64,000 nt of DNA from an uncultured Microbacterium sp. (GTDB lineage: Bacteria > Actinomycetota > Actinomycetes > Actinomycetales > Microbacteriaceae). Positions within the stretch are counted from its first letter, which is position 1. The number at the start of each line of letters is the position of its first letter. The notes beneath the pieces were generated by a model, which saw nothing but the letters and a program-made list of their open reading frames with translations, searched no databases and was not told the origin of the DNA. The stretch covers positions 310,001 through 374,000 of the forward strand of contig NZ_CANLCY010000002.1 in the NCBI RefSeq assembly GCF_947489255.1, read 5' to 3'. The position numbers were made by a program, and so were the translations under genes. Shown here one piece after another: positions 8,956 through 18,791 of the stretch.

Positions 8956-9582
8956 TCACACGTCGAGAGCGAACGACGACACGGCCGACGCCGAGACGGC
9001 CTTCGCCTCGTCGCTGGTGGGACCGGGCTGGGGCACGAACACGGCGGCGCGGTAGTACGCGAGCTCGCGGATCGACTCGCGGATGTCGGCAAGGGCCCGG
9101 TGGCCGCCGTTCTTCGCGGGCGCCTGGAAGTAGGCGCGCGGATACCAGCGGCGCGAGAGCTCCTTGATGCTCGACACGTCGACGTTGCGGTAGTGCAGCC
9201 AACGGTCGACGCGGGGCATGTACTTCGCGAGGAACATGCGGTCGGTGCCGATGGTGTTGCCGGCGAGCGGCGCCTTGCCCTCGACCGGCGCGAAGCGCTG
9301 GATGTATTCGAGCGTCTGGAACTCGGCATCCGCGAGGCTGACGCCGTTCGGGATCTCGTCGAGGAGCCCCGACGACCGGTGCATCTCGGTGACGAACTCA
9401 CCCATGTTGGCCAGAGCGGAGTCGTCGGGCTTGATGACGATCTGGAAGCCCGGGTCGAGCACGTTCAGCTCGAAGTCGGTGATGACGACGGCGATCTCGA
9501 CGAGTTCGTCGACGCCGAGGTCGAGACCGGTCATCTCGCAGTCGATCCAGACGAGCCGGTCGTTCTCGGAGGCGTTTACCAT
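8956..9582 (-). CDS. orn: Oligoribonuclease
   Basis: DEDDh 3'-5' exoribonuclease (208 aa) that degrades two- to five-nucleotide RNAs and linear c-di-nucleotide products. WIDCEMTGLD (Asp14, Glu16) is the first exonuclease motif, with later IGTDRMFLAKYMPR and the terminal HRALADIRESIREL motif holding the catalytic His and Asp. ATG at 9582 is chosen over an in-frame GTG two codons earlier. It lies between two tRNA genes on the same strand. Confidence 0.95.
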   Translation of the reverse strand: MVNASENDRLVWIDCEMTGLDLGVDELVEIAVVITDFELNVLDPGFQIVIKPDDSALANMGEFVTEMHRSSGLLDEIPNGVSLADAEFQTLEYIQRFAPVEGKAPLAGNTIGTDRMFLAKYMPRVDRWLHYRNVDVSSIKELSRRWYPRAYFQAPAKNGGHRALADIRESIRELAYYRAAVFVPQPGPTSDEAKAVSASAVSSFALDV

Positions 9583-9617
9583 CCCCACATCCTACTGAGG
9601 GGGTGCGACACCGGGTC

Positions 9618-9693
9618 TGGTCCCCCAGACACGATTCGAACGTGTGACCGGCGGATTAGAAGGCCGCTGCTCTATCCACTGAGCTACTGGGGG
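9618..9693 (-). tRNA. tRNA-Arg (anticodon TCT)
   Basis: 76-nt cloverleaf with acceptor CCCCCAG/CTGGGGG, anticodon loop CTTCTAA and encoded CCA. It would read AGA/AGG codons, which are rare in this genome. Confidence 0.93.
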
Positions 9694-9797
9694 TCGTCGA
9701 TCCAGGATATCGGTCGCACCCTCGACGTCGCACCAGCCCCTGGCGCGGGCGCCCGAGCGGGCGTAGCCTCCGGGCGAACGAGAGCGAAGGAGCACTC

Positions 9798-10007
9798 ATG
9801 TCAGACACCGCGACGCGACGACTCTGGGTGGCCTACGGCCCGGTGGGTGTCGTCGGAACCATCCAGAAGGATGCCGAGGGCTACAGCGTCCACATGACGG
9901 GCAAGGACGAGAGGTTGGGCGTCTACCCGTCGATGGACATCGCAAAGAGCGCACTGCACTCGCATCTCAAGCCTGGCAGCGACCGCCCGGAGTTCCGAGA
10001 GCACTGA
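9798..10007 (+). CDS. Small conserved-looking protein of unknown function
   Basis: 69 aa, no membrane segment and no recognised domain; it reads as one small mixed alpha/beta unit (RRLWVAYGPVGVVGTIQKDAEGYSVHM, broken here only for description). GAAGGAG ends seven bases before the ATG, so it is probably translated. A terminator follows immediately. I do not recognise the family; similar short proteins occur in related genomes as far as I recall. Confidence 0.65.
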   Translation: MSDTATRRLWVAYGPVGVVGTIQKDAEGYSVHMTGKDERLGVYPSMDIAKSALHSHLKPGSDRPEFREH

Positions 10008-10015
10008 CCGCGCGA

Positions 10016-10051
10016 CGCCCCGCCCGCTCGGCATCCGCCGCGGGCGGGGCG
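10016..10051. terminator. Bidirectional terminator
   Basis: 12-bp stem CGCCCCGCCCGC / GCGGGCGGGGCG between the convergent genes ending at 10007 and 10058. A GGCATCC word sits in the loop. Confidence 0.75.
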
Positions 10052-10057
10052 CTCGTC

Positions 10058-10666
10058 TCAGACCCGTGCGTCGGGCCGCAGCCGCGGTGCGGGGCGGGGA
10101 GTCGCCAGCAGCGGCATCGCGATGTGCACGAGGGGCCCGATGCCGAGTGCGAAGATCACGGTGCCGATCCCCACGGTGCCGCCCAGGAGCCACCCCAGCA
10201 CGAGTACCGTGCCCTCGACGGCGAGCCGGCACGCCCAGATCGGCCACCCGAAGCGCCCGTGCAGTCCGGTCATCAGTCCGTCTCGGGGTCCGGGGCCGAA
10301 GTTCGCTCCGATGTAGAGCCCGGATGCCACCGCCACCAGCACCACGCCGGTGACGAGCATGAGGGCTTGGAGCCAGAGGACATCGGGGTGCGGCAGGACG
10401 GCGAGGGCCAGCTGCAGGCTGGTTCCGACCAGCAGGATGTTCGCGATCGTGCCGACGCCCGGCTTCTGGCGCAGGGGGATCCATAGGAGGAGGACGCCGA
10501 GCCCGACGATGTTCGTGACCCATCCGATGCCGACGCCCGTCACTCGCGAGATGCCCTGGGCGAAGACGGTCCAGGGGTCGACGCCGAGGCCGGCGGCGAC
10601 GGTGAAGGCGGCTCCGGTGCCGTAGATGACGAGTCCGACGAGGAGGCGGGTGACGCGGGAGAACAT
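10058..10666 (-). CDS. yczE: YczE-type membrane protein (YitT/YyaS family)
   Basis: 202 aa with about five hydrophobic membrane segments (for example RLLVGLVIYGTGAAFTVAAG at the N terminus and ALMLVTGVVLVAVASGLYIG in the middle) and the family motif GLGVDPWTVFAQGIS plus NFGPGPRDGLMTGL. Function is not established; family members are suspected transporters. It is divergent from a MocR-type regulator, the recurrent yczE/yczR arrangement described for several phyla, so it is probably the target of that regulator. Confidence 0.85.
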   Translation of the reverse strand: MFSRVTRLLVGLVIYGTGAAFTVAAGLGVDPWTVFAQGISRVTGVGIGWVTNIVGLGVLLLWIPLRQKPGVGTIANILLVGTSLQLALAVLPHPDVLWLQALMLVTGVVLVAVASGLYIGANFGPGPRDGLMTGLHGRFGWPIWACRLAVEGTVLVLGWLLGGTVGIGTVIFALGIGPLVHIAMPLLATPRPAPRLRPDARV

Positions 10667-10670
10667 GCGT

Positions 10671-10710
10671 CAATCCAATCATCGGATTGGACTGTGGCGT
10701 AGAGGCCAAT
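10671..10710. promoter_or_regulatory. Candidate YczR operator in the divergent yczE/yczR intergenic region
   Basis: Three CCAAT/ATTGG boxes: CCAAT at 10675-10679, ATTGG at 10686-10690 and CCAAT at 10706-10710. The first two form an inverted repeat TCCAATC/GATTGGA. The AT-rich boxes stand out in 70% G+C DNA and lie between the two start codons. Binding is inferred. Confidence 0.5.
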
Positions 10711-10715
10711 TGCGC

Positions 10716-10721
10716 TACGGT
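10716..10721 (+). promoter_or_regulatory. -10 element of leaderless promoter for yczR
   Basis: TACGGT six bases before the ATG at 10728; the CCAAT box at 10706-10710 lies just upstream, where a regulator could block or assist polymerase. Confidence 0.5.
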
Positions 10722-10727
10722 GGCCGC

Positions 10728-12146
10728 ATGGACTCCCGCATCTCCGCCCGCGCCCTCGCAGCGGCCCTGGGCGGCTGGCGCGGAAGCGGCCCGGCCTACG
10801 AGGCGCTGGCCGACGGCGTGCGCCTGCTGTGCCTGGACAACCGTCTCGCCCCCTCGACCGCCCTCCCGGCCGAGCGGGAGCTCGCCGCCGCGCTGTCGCT
10901 CAGTCGCACCACGGTGGCCGCGGCCTATCGGAGTCTGCGCGAGACGGGCCACATCGCGAGCCTCCGCGGCAGCGGCAGCGTGACCCTCCCGCTCCGGCGG
11001 AGCGACCCCGGCCGACTCGACGCGGATGCCGACAGCATCGACCTGCAACAGGCCAGTCCCGCGGCATGGCCGGGGCTCCCGGCGGTCATCGCCGAGGCCG
11101 CAACCCAGGCCCCCGCGCTGGTCTCCCGAATCGGATACGACGTCGTGGGCGATCCCACACTGCGCGCGGCCATCGCGGATCACTACGCGAATCGGGGGCT
11201 CGCGACCTCACCGGACCAGATCCTCGTCACGACGGGCGCGCAGAGCGCCATCCACCTGATCGCCTCCGTGCTCATCGGTCGGGCCGACCGAGTCATGCTC
11301 GAGACGCCGACCTACCCCCACGCGGCCGACGCCTTCCGTCGGGTCGGAGCACGCCTGATCGGGGTGCCCGTCGACTCGGATGACGGATGGGACGTCGAGC
11401 GTGCCGAGCAGAGCTTCGCGCGGGCCCTGCCCTCGCTGGCCTACCTCATGCCCGACTTCCACAATCCGACCGGACGCTCGATGGACGAGCGCGAGGTCGA
11501 CGCGTTCGTGTCGGGAGCCCGCAGTGCCGGAACGCTCCTCGTGCTCGACGAGACCACGGGACAGCTCGACATCGACCGCCAGGGGGATGCCGCACCCTTC
11601 CCGGACGACGAGCGCATCATCCGCGTCGCGTCGCTGGGGAAGACGGTCTGGGGCGGTCTCCGGGTGGGATGGGTGCGCGCCGCTCCCGACATCATCCGCC
11701 GCCTCGTGAGCGGGCGCCCCGTGCACGATCTCGGAACGCCGGAGCTCGAGCAGGCCATCGCGACGCGCCTGGTGCCGCGGCTCGATGAGATCGCCCGGCA
11801 GCGGGGAGAACTGCTGCGTGCGGGACGGGACGCCCTGCGGACCGCGCTGATCGATACGTTCCCGGAGTGGGACGTCCCCCGGGTGAGCGGCGGCGTATCG
11901 GTGTGGGTCGGCATCGGGGAGCCGCTCAGCACTCCGCTGGTCATGAACGCGCGTTCGCGCGGACTGGCTCTCTCGGCCGGCTCCCGCTTCGCTGTCGAAG
12001 GCGGACACGACCGTCGCCTGCGCGTCCCCTTCACCGCTCCGCCCGCCACGCTCGAACGCGCCGTGGAGATACTGCGCGCGGCGTGGGACGACGTGCGGGG
12101 AGGGCGCACGGTGCCCGCGCGGGAGGACTTCGCCACGGTGGTGTGA
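10728..12146 (+). CDS. yczR: MocR/YczR-type PLP-dependent transcriptional regulator
   Basis: 472 aa. An N-terminal GntR-type winged helix (about residues 25-85, with LPAERELAAALSLSRTTVAA) is fused to a fold-type I aminotransferase-like domain: HNPTG at 245-249, LVLDET with Asp274 for the pyridine nitrogen and SLGKTVWGG with Lys305 for the PLP aldimine. It probably uses PLP or an adduct as effector to control the divergent yczE. ATG at 10728 follows TACGGT by six bases; a longer frame would run through the promoter. Confidence 0.88.
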   Translation: MDSRISARALAAALGGWRGSGPAYEALADGVRLLCLDNRLAPSTALPAERELAAALSLSRTTVAAAYRSLRETGHIASLRGSGSVTLPLRRSDPGRLDADADSIDLQQASPAAWPGLPAVIAEAATQAPALVSRIGYDVVGDPTLRAAIADHYANRGLATSPDQILVTTGAQSAIHLIASVLIGRADRVMLETPTYPHAADAFRRVGARLIGVPVDSDDGWDVERAEQSFARALPSLAYLMPDFHNPTGRSMDEREVDAFVSGARSAGTLLVLDETTGQLDIDRQGDAAPFPDDERIIRVASLGKTVWGGLRVGWVRAAPDIIRRLVSGRPVHDLGTPELEQAIATRLVPRLDEIARQRGELLRAGRDALRTALIDTFPEWDVPRVSGGVSVWVGIGEPLSTPLVMNARSRGLALSAGSRFAVEGGHDRRLRVPFTAPPATLERAVEILRAAWDDVRGGRTVPAREDFATVV

Positions 12147-12197
12147 CCGGGCTGCGGCCTCGTCGCCCCCGGGGCGCCCCGAGCGCCGCCATGCGGC

Positions 12198-12455
12198 TCA
12201 TCGCGCGTAGCGCAGGCACTCGACGGCGTCGCTCGACGACCAGAACTCCCCGAGCCGCCGGAAACTGCCTGACGCGGTGTGGAAGCGCTCGGCCGTGTAG
12301 CGCCATCCGCCGTCGGCCGCGATGGCACGGATGTGGCCCACCACGATGCCTCGCGGGTCGGCGATGCGCCACAGACCGGCGGCGACGTGCGTCGCCGCGC
12401 CCCACCCGGCCGAGCGCGGTGCCGGAGCGAGGTCGTTCCACAGTGCGGTGCTCAT
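12198..12455 (-). CDS. Hypothetical protein
   Basis: 85 aa starting MSTALWNDLAPAPRSAGW, rich in Trp and Arg, ending WSSSDAVECLRYAR. No domain is recognised; the alternation of short strands (GLWRIADPRGIVVGHIRAIA) suggests a small beta-rich fold. ATG at 12455 is chosen because TACCGT lies six bases upstream; the longer frame through 12674 crosses a palindrome and has no homology. Convergent with yczR and divergent from ssb. Confidence 0.55.
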   Translation of the reverse strand: MSTALWNDLAPAPRSAGWGAATHVAAGLWRIADPRGIVVGHIRAIAADGGWRYTAERFHTASGSFRRLGEFWSSSDAVECLRYAR

Positions 12456-12461
12456 GCGGAC

Positions 12462-12467
12462 ACGGTA
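12462..12467 (-). promoter_or_regulatory. -10 element of leaderless promoter, 85-aa gene
   Basis: TACCGT on the minus strand, six bases before the ATG at 12455. Confidence 0.45.
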
Positions 12468-12598
12468 CGACCGACCTCCGACATCGCCCCGGCGCGGGAA
12501 CGCCACCCGTCCTCCCCAGTGCGTCCGATGCGGCATCCATCCACCGTTTTGGTGATGGCGCCCCCGCCGTCCCTCCCTATCGCGGGACGCTGAGCACG

Positions 12599-12633
12599 GC
12601 TCCGGCATCCGTCGGGCACACGGATGCCGGAGC
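12599..12633. promoter_or_regulatory. Perfect hairpin with GGATGCC words upstream of ssb
   Basis: 14-bp perfect stem GCTCCGGCATCCGT / ACGGATGCCGGAGC with a 7-nt loop, ending 39 bases before the ssb start. It lies between divergent genes, so it does not end either; it could be a 5' leader structure, an operator, or simply an inverted pair of the over-represented word. Confidence 0.6.
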
Positions 12634-12672
12634 GTCACGACACATCGGAATGCCCCATCGAGAGGACACATC

Positions 12673-13218
12673 ATGAGCGATCACATCACCCTGGTCGGCA
12701 ACATCGTCGGCGACCTCGAGCAGCGCACCACCCGCGGGGGCGGACCGGTCGCCGCCTTCCGCCTCGCCGTGGGCGAGAGGAGGTTCGACCGCGAGAAGGG
12801 CGAATGGGTGGACGGGCACACGAACTTCTACGCCATCTCGGTCTTCGGCGACCTCGGCGCCCACGCTCTGCGCTCGTTCCAGAAGGGCGAGCGAGTGATC
12901 CTGAGCGGCCGGCTGCGTCTCCGGGAGTGGGAGACCGAGAGCAAGCGCGGCGTGAGCGCCGACGTCGTCGCGGATGCCATCGGCCACGATCTGCGCTGGG
13001 GCGTATCGGTGTTCCAACGCGCCGCGAAGCCGCAGCAGACGGCCGAACCCGCGCCGCGCGACGAGAGGGACGGTGGGGGATGGACCGTACCGGGGGCTCC
13101 CCTCGAGACGCCTGCCGTCATCGCGGACCGGGGAACCGAGCCCGCACGGTCGGAGCTCGTCGTGGGCGCGGGGGAGCTCGGCGGCGTCGAGGTGCCCGCG
13201 GACGCTGCTCCGTTCTGA
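12673..13218 (+). CDS. ssbB: Single-stranded DNA-binding protein, accessory paralogue
   Basis: 181 aa. An N-terminal OB fold (ITLVGNIVGDLEQRTTRGGG, later FYAISVFGDLGAHAL and GERVILSGRLRLREWE, about residues 1-110) is followed by a disordered tail. The tail ends DAAPF rather than the acidic DDDIPF tip used to recruit repair partners, which marks it as the second SSB rather than the essential one. It is two genes before ettA; SSBb and EttA are neighbours in M. tuberculosis too, as I recall. The symbol reflects paralogue status only. Confidence 0.85.
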   Translation: MSDHITLVGNIVGDLEQRTTRGGGPVAAFRLAVGERRFDREKGEWVDGHTNFYAISVFGDLGAHALRSFQKGERVILSGRLRLREWETESKRGVSADVVADAIGHDLRWGVSVFQRAAKPQQTAEPAPRDERDGGGWTVPGAPLETPAVIADRGTEPARSELVVGAGELGGVEVPADAAPF

Positions 13219-13267
13219 ACCTCGAGGCGGAGAGGCCGATCCACCGGGAGCGCGCGGGGCGGGTCCG

Positions 13268-13273
13268 TAGACT
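13268..13273 (+). promoter_or_regulatory. -10 element of leaderless promoter, lipoprotein gene
   Basis: TAGACT seven bases before the GTG at 13281. Confidence 0.5.
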
Positions 13274-13280
13274 CGACGGC

Positions 13281-13790
13281 GTGTCTCGCTTCCTCGGACG
13301 ATCCCTCGCCGCTCTGACGCTCGTGGCCGCGTTCGGTCTCGCGGGGTGCACGGGCGGTACGCCCGCTCCGGGAACCGACACGGGCAGTGGCGAGTCGTCC
13401 CCGACGGCAGCTCCGCGCGGTGAGGCGACGGCCCCCGCGGCCGACGCCTCGTCGACCCCGGCGGCCTCCTCCGCGGGCGAGGCCGCGCAGCGCCTCCCGC
13501 TGTTCTCGCAGACCGTGGCGTCGGTGTGGACGGGGTCGAACCCCGCGTCGGGACGCGCATACATCGATGCCCTGGTGGCGGCCGGCTTCGACAAGGCGGC
13601 GATGCAGGTCACCTCCGATGAGTCCACCATCGGCAACGCGGCGGAGAGCATCGAATTCGCCGTTCGGGTGGGCGAGGAGTGCCTCGTCGGGCAGGTGGGC
13701 CCTTCGATCGGCGATCCCGTGACGACGGTTCTGCCCGGGTTGAGCTCCGGCGGCTGCCTCATCGGGCGAACCCGCGCCATCGATTGGTGA
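13281..13790 (+). CDS. Putative lipoprotein (DUF6993-like)
   Basis: 169 aa. A signal peptide ends in the lipobox LAGC with Cys23 as the lipidation site; a Ser/Thr/Ala/Pro-rich linker (about 25-75) leads to a compact C-terminal domain (YIDALVAAGFDKAAMQVTSD, EFAVRVGEECLVGQVGP, GGCLIGRTRAIDW). Two cysteines in that domain may form a disulfide. I recall this C-terminal pattern as DUF6993, with no known function. The GTG start is fixed by the signal peptide and TAGACT seven bases upstream. Confidence 0.75.
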   Translation: MSRFLGRSLAALTLVAAFGLAGCTGGTPAPGTDTGSGESSPTAAPRGEATAPAADASSTPAASSAGEAAQRLPLFSQTVASVWTGSNPASGRAYIDALVAAGFDKAAMQVTSDESTIGNAAESIEFAVRVGEECLVGQVGPSIGDPVTTVLPGLSSGGCLIGRTRAIDW

Positions 13791-13844
13791 ACCCGGCAGC
13801 GGCCGCTGCGCCGTCGTCACGTCGGTCCGCGGGGTCGCCGCCCC

Positions 13845-13850
13845 TAGACT
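13845..13850 (+). promoter_or_regulatory. -10 element of promoter for ettA
   Basis: TAGACT nine bases before the ATG at 13860; a leaderless or nearly leaderless transcript is expected. Confidence 0.5.
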
Positions 13851-13859
13851 GGAACGGTT

Positions 13860-15531
<1,672 letters not shown>

Positions 15532-15539
<8 letters not shown>

Positions 15540-16071
15540 CGCACGCCTCACCCCCGACTCGGGCCCCGCCGCGGCGGGGCCCGAGCGGCTCCACGTGCCG
15601 ATCCCGCTGCGGTGGGGCGATCTCGACGCGCTCGGGCACGTCAACAACACGTCGATGCTCAAGCTGCTCGAGGAGGCGCGCCTGCGCGCGTTCTGGCGCG
15701 GCGACGGCGAGGGCGAGGCGCTGCCGACGGCGGTCTTCGACATGAGCGTCCTCGAGAGCGGCGGCGAGCGGGCGACGCTCATCGCTCGCCAGGAGATCGA
15801 GTACCTCCGCCCGGTGCCCTACAGCCAGCGCCCTCTCGACGTGCGCATGTGGATCGGCGCGATGGGCGGATCCAGCGCCGACATCTGCTTCGAGGTATTC
15901 AGCCCGATCGGCGACGCCGATCAGGTGCTCTATGCGCGGGCCACCGCCGTCGTCGTCCTCGTCGACACGGCGAGCGGCCGGCCCATCCGCTGGAGCGAGG
16001 CCGAGCGCGCGGCGTGGAGGCCCTACGTGGGCGACCCGATCGAATATCGCCGCCGATCCGCGAAGGGCTGA
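15532..16071 (+). CDS. Acyl-CoA thioesterase, YbgC/FadM-like hotdog fold
   Basis: 179 aa. IPLRWGDLDALGHVNNTSML (around residues 21-40) holds the catalytic Asp of the 4-hydroxybenzoyl-CoA thioesterase-type hotdog family; the long central helix and ATLIARQEIEYLRPVPY strand follow. It would hydrolyse acyl-CoA esters. The GTG at 15532 overlaps ettA, implying co-transcription. A hotdog protein also follows EttA in M. tuberculosis as I recall. Confidence 0.85.
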
Positions 16072-16097
16072 GTCGAGCCGAGGTGGCGGGGCCCCCA

Positions 16098-16157
16098 GTC
16101 TCACGCCGTCGTGGTGACCGTGAGACGCCGGATGGATGCCGCCGGGTGGCGGCATCC
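16098..16157. terminator. Double hairpin between convergent thioesterase genes
   Basis: First stem GTCTCACG (16098-16105) with CGTGAGAC (16119-16126). Second stem GGATGCCGCC (16134-16143) with GGCGGCATCC (16148-16157), loop GGGT, again an inverted GGATGCC pair. Confidence 0.7.
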
Positions 16158-16168
16158 GCATCATCCGG

Positions 16169-17038
16169 TCAGTCGCGCGGCACGCGCACCATGACCTCCT
16201 GTGCGACGCTCGCCAGCAGCACGCCGTCCCGCGTGTAGACGCGGCCCGTCGACAGACCACGCCCGCCGCGGGCGTTCGGCGACTCCTGCACGTAAAGCAG
16301 CCAGTCGTCGACGCGTCCGGGGCGGTGCCACCACATCGCGTGATCGAGACTCGCCACGCGCAGCCCCGGGGCGTTCCAGGCCACGCCGTGGGCGCGCAGG
16401 ATCGTCTCCTGGATCGTCAGATCACTGAGGTACGCGAGGGCGGCGCGATGGACGGCCGGGTCGTCGGTGATGGGGCGGCGCAGCTTCATCCACACGGCCT
16501 GCCGCGGCACGTGCGGGCCCTCGACCGATGCGTACACCGGCGACGAGACGTGACGCACGTCGACGGGACTCGCCGACAGCATGCGACGGCTGATGGGATG
16601 CAGCGTCTCGACGTCGACGGGCGCCGTGTCCTCGGGCTGGGCGGTGCCGTCGGGCATGGGCTCGAAGTGCTCGAGACCGGGGTCTTCGTCTTGGAACGAC
16701 GCGATCATCGAGAAGATCGGCACTCCCGACTGGAACGCCTGCGTGCGCCGCGTCGAGAAGGAGCGACCGTCGTGGATGCGGTCGACCGAGAACGTGATGC
16801 CGTCGCTCGGGTCGCCCGGACGCAGGAAGTAGCCGTGCATCGAATGCACGGGGCGCTCGGGCGGGAGCGTGCGCGATGCGGCGACGATCGTCTGCGCGAG
16901 CACCTGTCCGCCGTAGACACGGCCGGTCGGCATGGCCTGCGACACCCCCGTGAAGATGTCTTCGGTCGTCCGGGCGCCGGCATCGCGGAGGTCGAGGACC
17001 GCGAGCAAAGACGCCACGGGATCGATGGCGTCGGTCAC
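16169..17038 (-). CDS. tesB: Acyl-CoA thioesterase II
   Basis: 289 aa, double-hotdog enzyme cleaving medium- to long-chain acyl-CoA. GRVYGGQVLAQTIVAA and HSMHGYFLRPGDPSDGI mark the first hotdog; LASLDHAMWWHRP-like sequence (VASLDHAMWWHRPGRVDDW) with the catalytic Asp marks the second. Starts GTG with GGGAG a few bases upstream. Convergent with the YbgC-like thioesterase, so two different thioesterase types are adjacent. Confidence 0.92.
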   Translation of the reverse strand: MTDAIDPVASLLAVLDLRDAGARTTEDIFTGVSQAMPTGRVYGGQVLAQTIVAASRTLPPERPVHSMHGYFLRPGDPSDGITFSVDRIHDGRSFSTRRTQAFQSGVPIFSMIASFQDEDPGLEHFEPMPDGTAQPEDTAPVDVETLHPISRRMLSASPVDVRHVSSPVYASVEGPHVPRQAVWMKLRRPITDDPAVHRAALAYLSDLTIQETILRAHGVAWNAPGLRVASLDHAMWWHRPGRVDDWLLYVQESPNARGGRGLSTGRVYTRDGVLLASVAQEVMVRVPRD

Positions 17039-17079
17039 GCTGACTCCCGTTCCGGTGCGACGAGGTGCGCACCGCTTGC

Positions 17080-17085
17080 TAGTTT
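17080..17085 (+). promoter_or_regulatory. -10 element of leaderless promoter at 17093
   Basis: TAGTTT seven bases before the GTG start. Confidence 0.45.
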
Positions 17086-17092
17086 AGAGCGG

Positions 17093-17761
17093 GTGTCCGC
17101 GCGCCTGTTGTTCCCCGACCCGCAGGCGGCAGCCGACCTGCTCACCTTCTCGAGCCGGACGATCCGTCTCGGCGACGGAACCGTGCGCCTCCGCGCCCGC
17201 GGGGGAGTCCTGGTCACGACGGCCGCGCCGCTCGCCCCCCGCGGCCTGATGGACGCGACGCCCACCGTTCTCGGGCTGCGCGCGTCGGCGATCGACCCCG
17301 AACTCGAGTGCGACCTCGTCGTCGAGGCGTCGGCGCTCCTGCCCGCCCCCGACGACGCGAACGCCGTCGTCCTGCCCGAGACCGCGACGTCTCCGGCGTG
17401 GGCGGGAATCTCGCCGCCGCAGGGCGGCTGGGAGCAGACGGGCATCATCGACGCCTCCGTGCTCGCGGCTCGCGCGCAATACGGCGTCGCTGCCGTCGCC
17501 GACGCCCTGCCGGCGGACGCGGGCGAAGATGTGGTGCGGGTGATCCGGGCGCAGGTGTGGGGGCAGCCCGACGCGGCTCTCGCGGACCTCCCGCTGGGTG
17601 TGGCCTTCGCCGCGTTCGCCCTCGGGTTCATCGCGGGGAGCGAGGAGGCACCGGTGCGTCGGAGCGGCGCCTGGACGCGCGTCAGTCTCGCCCGCGGTCA
17701 CGTCCTCGTGCGAGGTCCGGTGCGGTCGGGCCTCACGGCGGTGCGCGCGACCGGGAGCTGA
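17093..17761 (+). CDS. Hypothetical protein
   Basis: 222 aa starting MSARLLFPDPQAAADLLTFS. No membrane segment or known catalytic motif. The middle (TGIIDASVLAARAQYGVAAV and VVRVIRAQVWGQP) looks helical and the C-terminal third (ALADLPLGVAFAAFALGFIA) is hydrophobic enough for a buried helix. The GTG start is supported by TAGTTT seven bases upstream. I do not recognise the family; consistent codon use suggests a real gene. Confidence 0.6.
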   Translation: MSARLLFPDPQAAADLLTFSSRTIRLGDGTVRLRARGGVLVTTAAPLAPRGLMDATPTVLGLRASAIDPELECDLVVEASALLPAPDDANAVVLPETATSPAWAGISPPQGGWEQTGIIDASVLAARAQYGVAAVADALPADAGEDVVRVIRAQVWGQPDAALADLPLGVAFAAFALGFIAGSEEAPVRRSGAWTRVSLARGHVLVRGPVRSGLTAVRATGS

Positions 17762-17931
17762 CCCAGCCCGCACACAGGTGCGATCCTTACGATCGGACGA
17801 GCAAGGGGAGTACTCCCGACACGGCGTATCCGTCATCACGAGTCCACGGTTGGATTCCGGGTGCGTCGGTCCGAAAGGGCGGAGGAGACCTTGACGTCGC
17901 GGCAGCATGCCGCCCGTCGAGAGGTTCTCCC

Positions 17932-18756
17932 ATGGTCTCGTTCTCCCGTCTGTTCGATCTCGCCTCGAAGGCCGCCGGAAAGGCCGCGTCCGCGAAGGGC
18001 TCAGGCTCCGCTCCCGCAGGCCGCGACTGGCGCGACATGGTGCGTTCCGCCGCCGACGCCGTGACCGGCGACGCCCGCTCGCGTGACGCCGTGGCCCCTT
18101 CCGCGCCCCGCGGGGACCGGTACGCCCCGCCGGCCGCCCGAGGCACGGCCTCCCGCTCCTCCCTCTCGGCGGCCGACCGCGCGGCGATCGCCCGCTACGA
18201 CTACCTCGTGCGCACGGCCGACCCCGAGCACGTCGAGCAGATGCACCGTGAGGCCTTCGCCCGCCTGACTCCCGAGCAGCGCGCGCACGTGCGGGAGCGG
18301 ATGGATGCCGAGCTCTCCCCGCACGAGCGTCCGCGCTCGGACGCGCCGGACGACCTCGCCCGCACCGCCGCGCGAGCCGAGGCGACGCGCCCCGGCCGGA
18401 TGTCCGCCCTGCTCGCGAAGGCAGGGCGCGGCGGGCTCGTGGGCGCGGGTGTCGTCGGAGCCGGCGGTCTTCTGGCGGCGGTCGCGGGCGGCGCGGTCGT
18501 CAGTGCCGTCGCCGGTCCGCTGCTCGCTCAGGCCGGTCAGATGGGCGTGGACTTCGCGGGGCTCGCCGAGGGCGTCGACCTCGAGGCCCTGGCATCCGGT
18601 GTCGACCTCGCGTCGCTGGCCGACGGCGGCGTCGTCGGCGAGTGGGCGGGAGGAGCTCAGGATGCCGTGACCGGAGCCGGAGAACAGCTCAGCGGCTTCG
18701 GCGAGGGGTTGTCGAACCTCGACCTCCCCGGCTTCGGGGACTTCCTCGGCCGCTGA
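17932..18756 (+). CDS. Hypothetical protein with glycine/alanine-rich membrane-like segment
   Basis: 274 aa. An N-terminal amphipathic helix (VSFSRLFDLASKAAGKAA) precedes a disordered Ala/Arg-rich stretch, a helical DYLVRTADPEHVEQMHREAF/RLTPEQRAHVRERMDAEL unit (about 90-130), and a Gly/Ala-rich hydrophobic segment near 165-205 that could insert in a membrane. The C terminus repeats GVDLEALASGVDLASLADG. GAGAGG lies seven bases before the ATG. No function can be assigned. Confidence 0.6.
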   Translation: MVSFSRLFDLASKAAGKAASAKGSGSAPAGRDWRDMVRSAADAVTGDARSRDAVAPSAPRGDRYAPPAARGTASRSSLSAADRAAIARYDYLVRTADPEHVEQMHREAFARLTPEQRAHVRERMDAELSPHERPRSDAPDDLARTAARAEATRPGRMSALLAKAGRGGLVGAGVVGAGGLLAAVAGGAVVSAVAGPLLAQAGQMGVDFAGLAEGVDLEALASGVDLASLADGGVVGEWAGGAQDAVTGAGEQLSGFGEGLSNLDLPGFGDFLGR

Positions 18757-18791
18757 GGAGGGGCGGCACCGGCCCGCCGGGCGGAACGACG

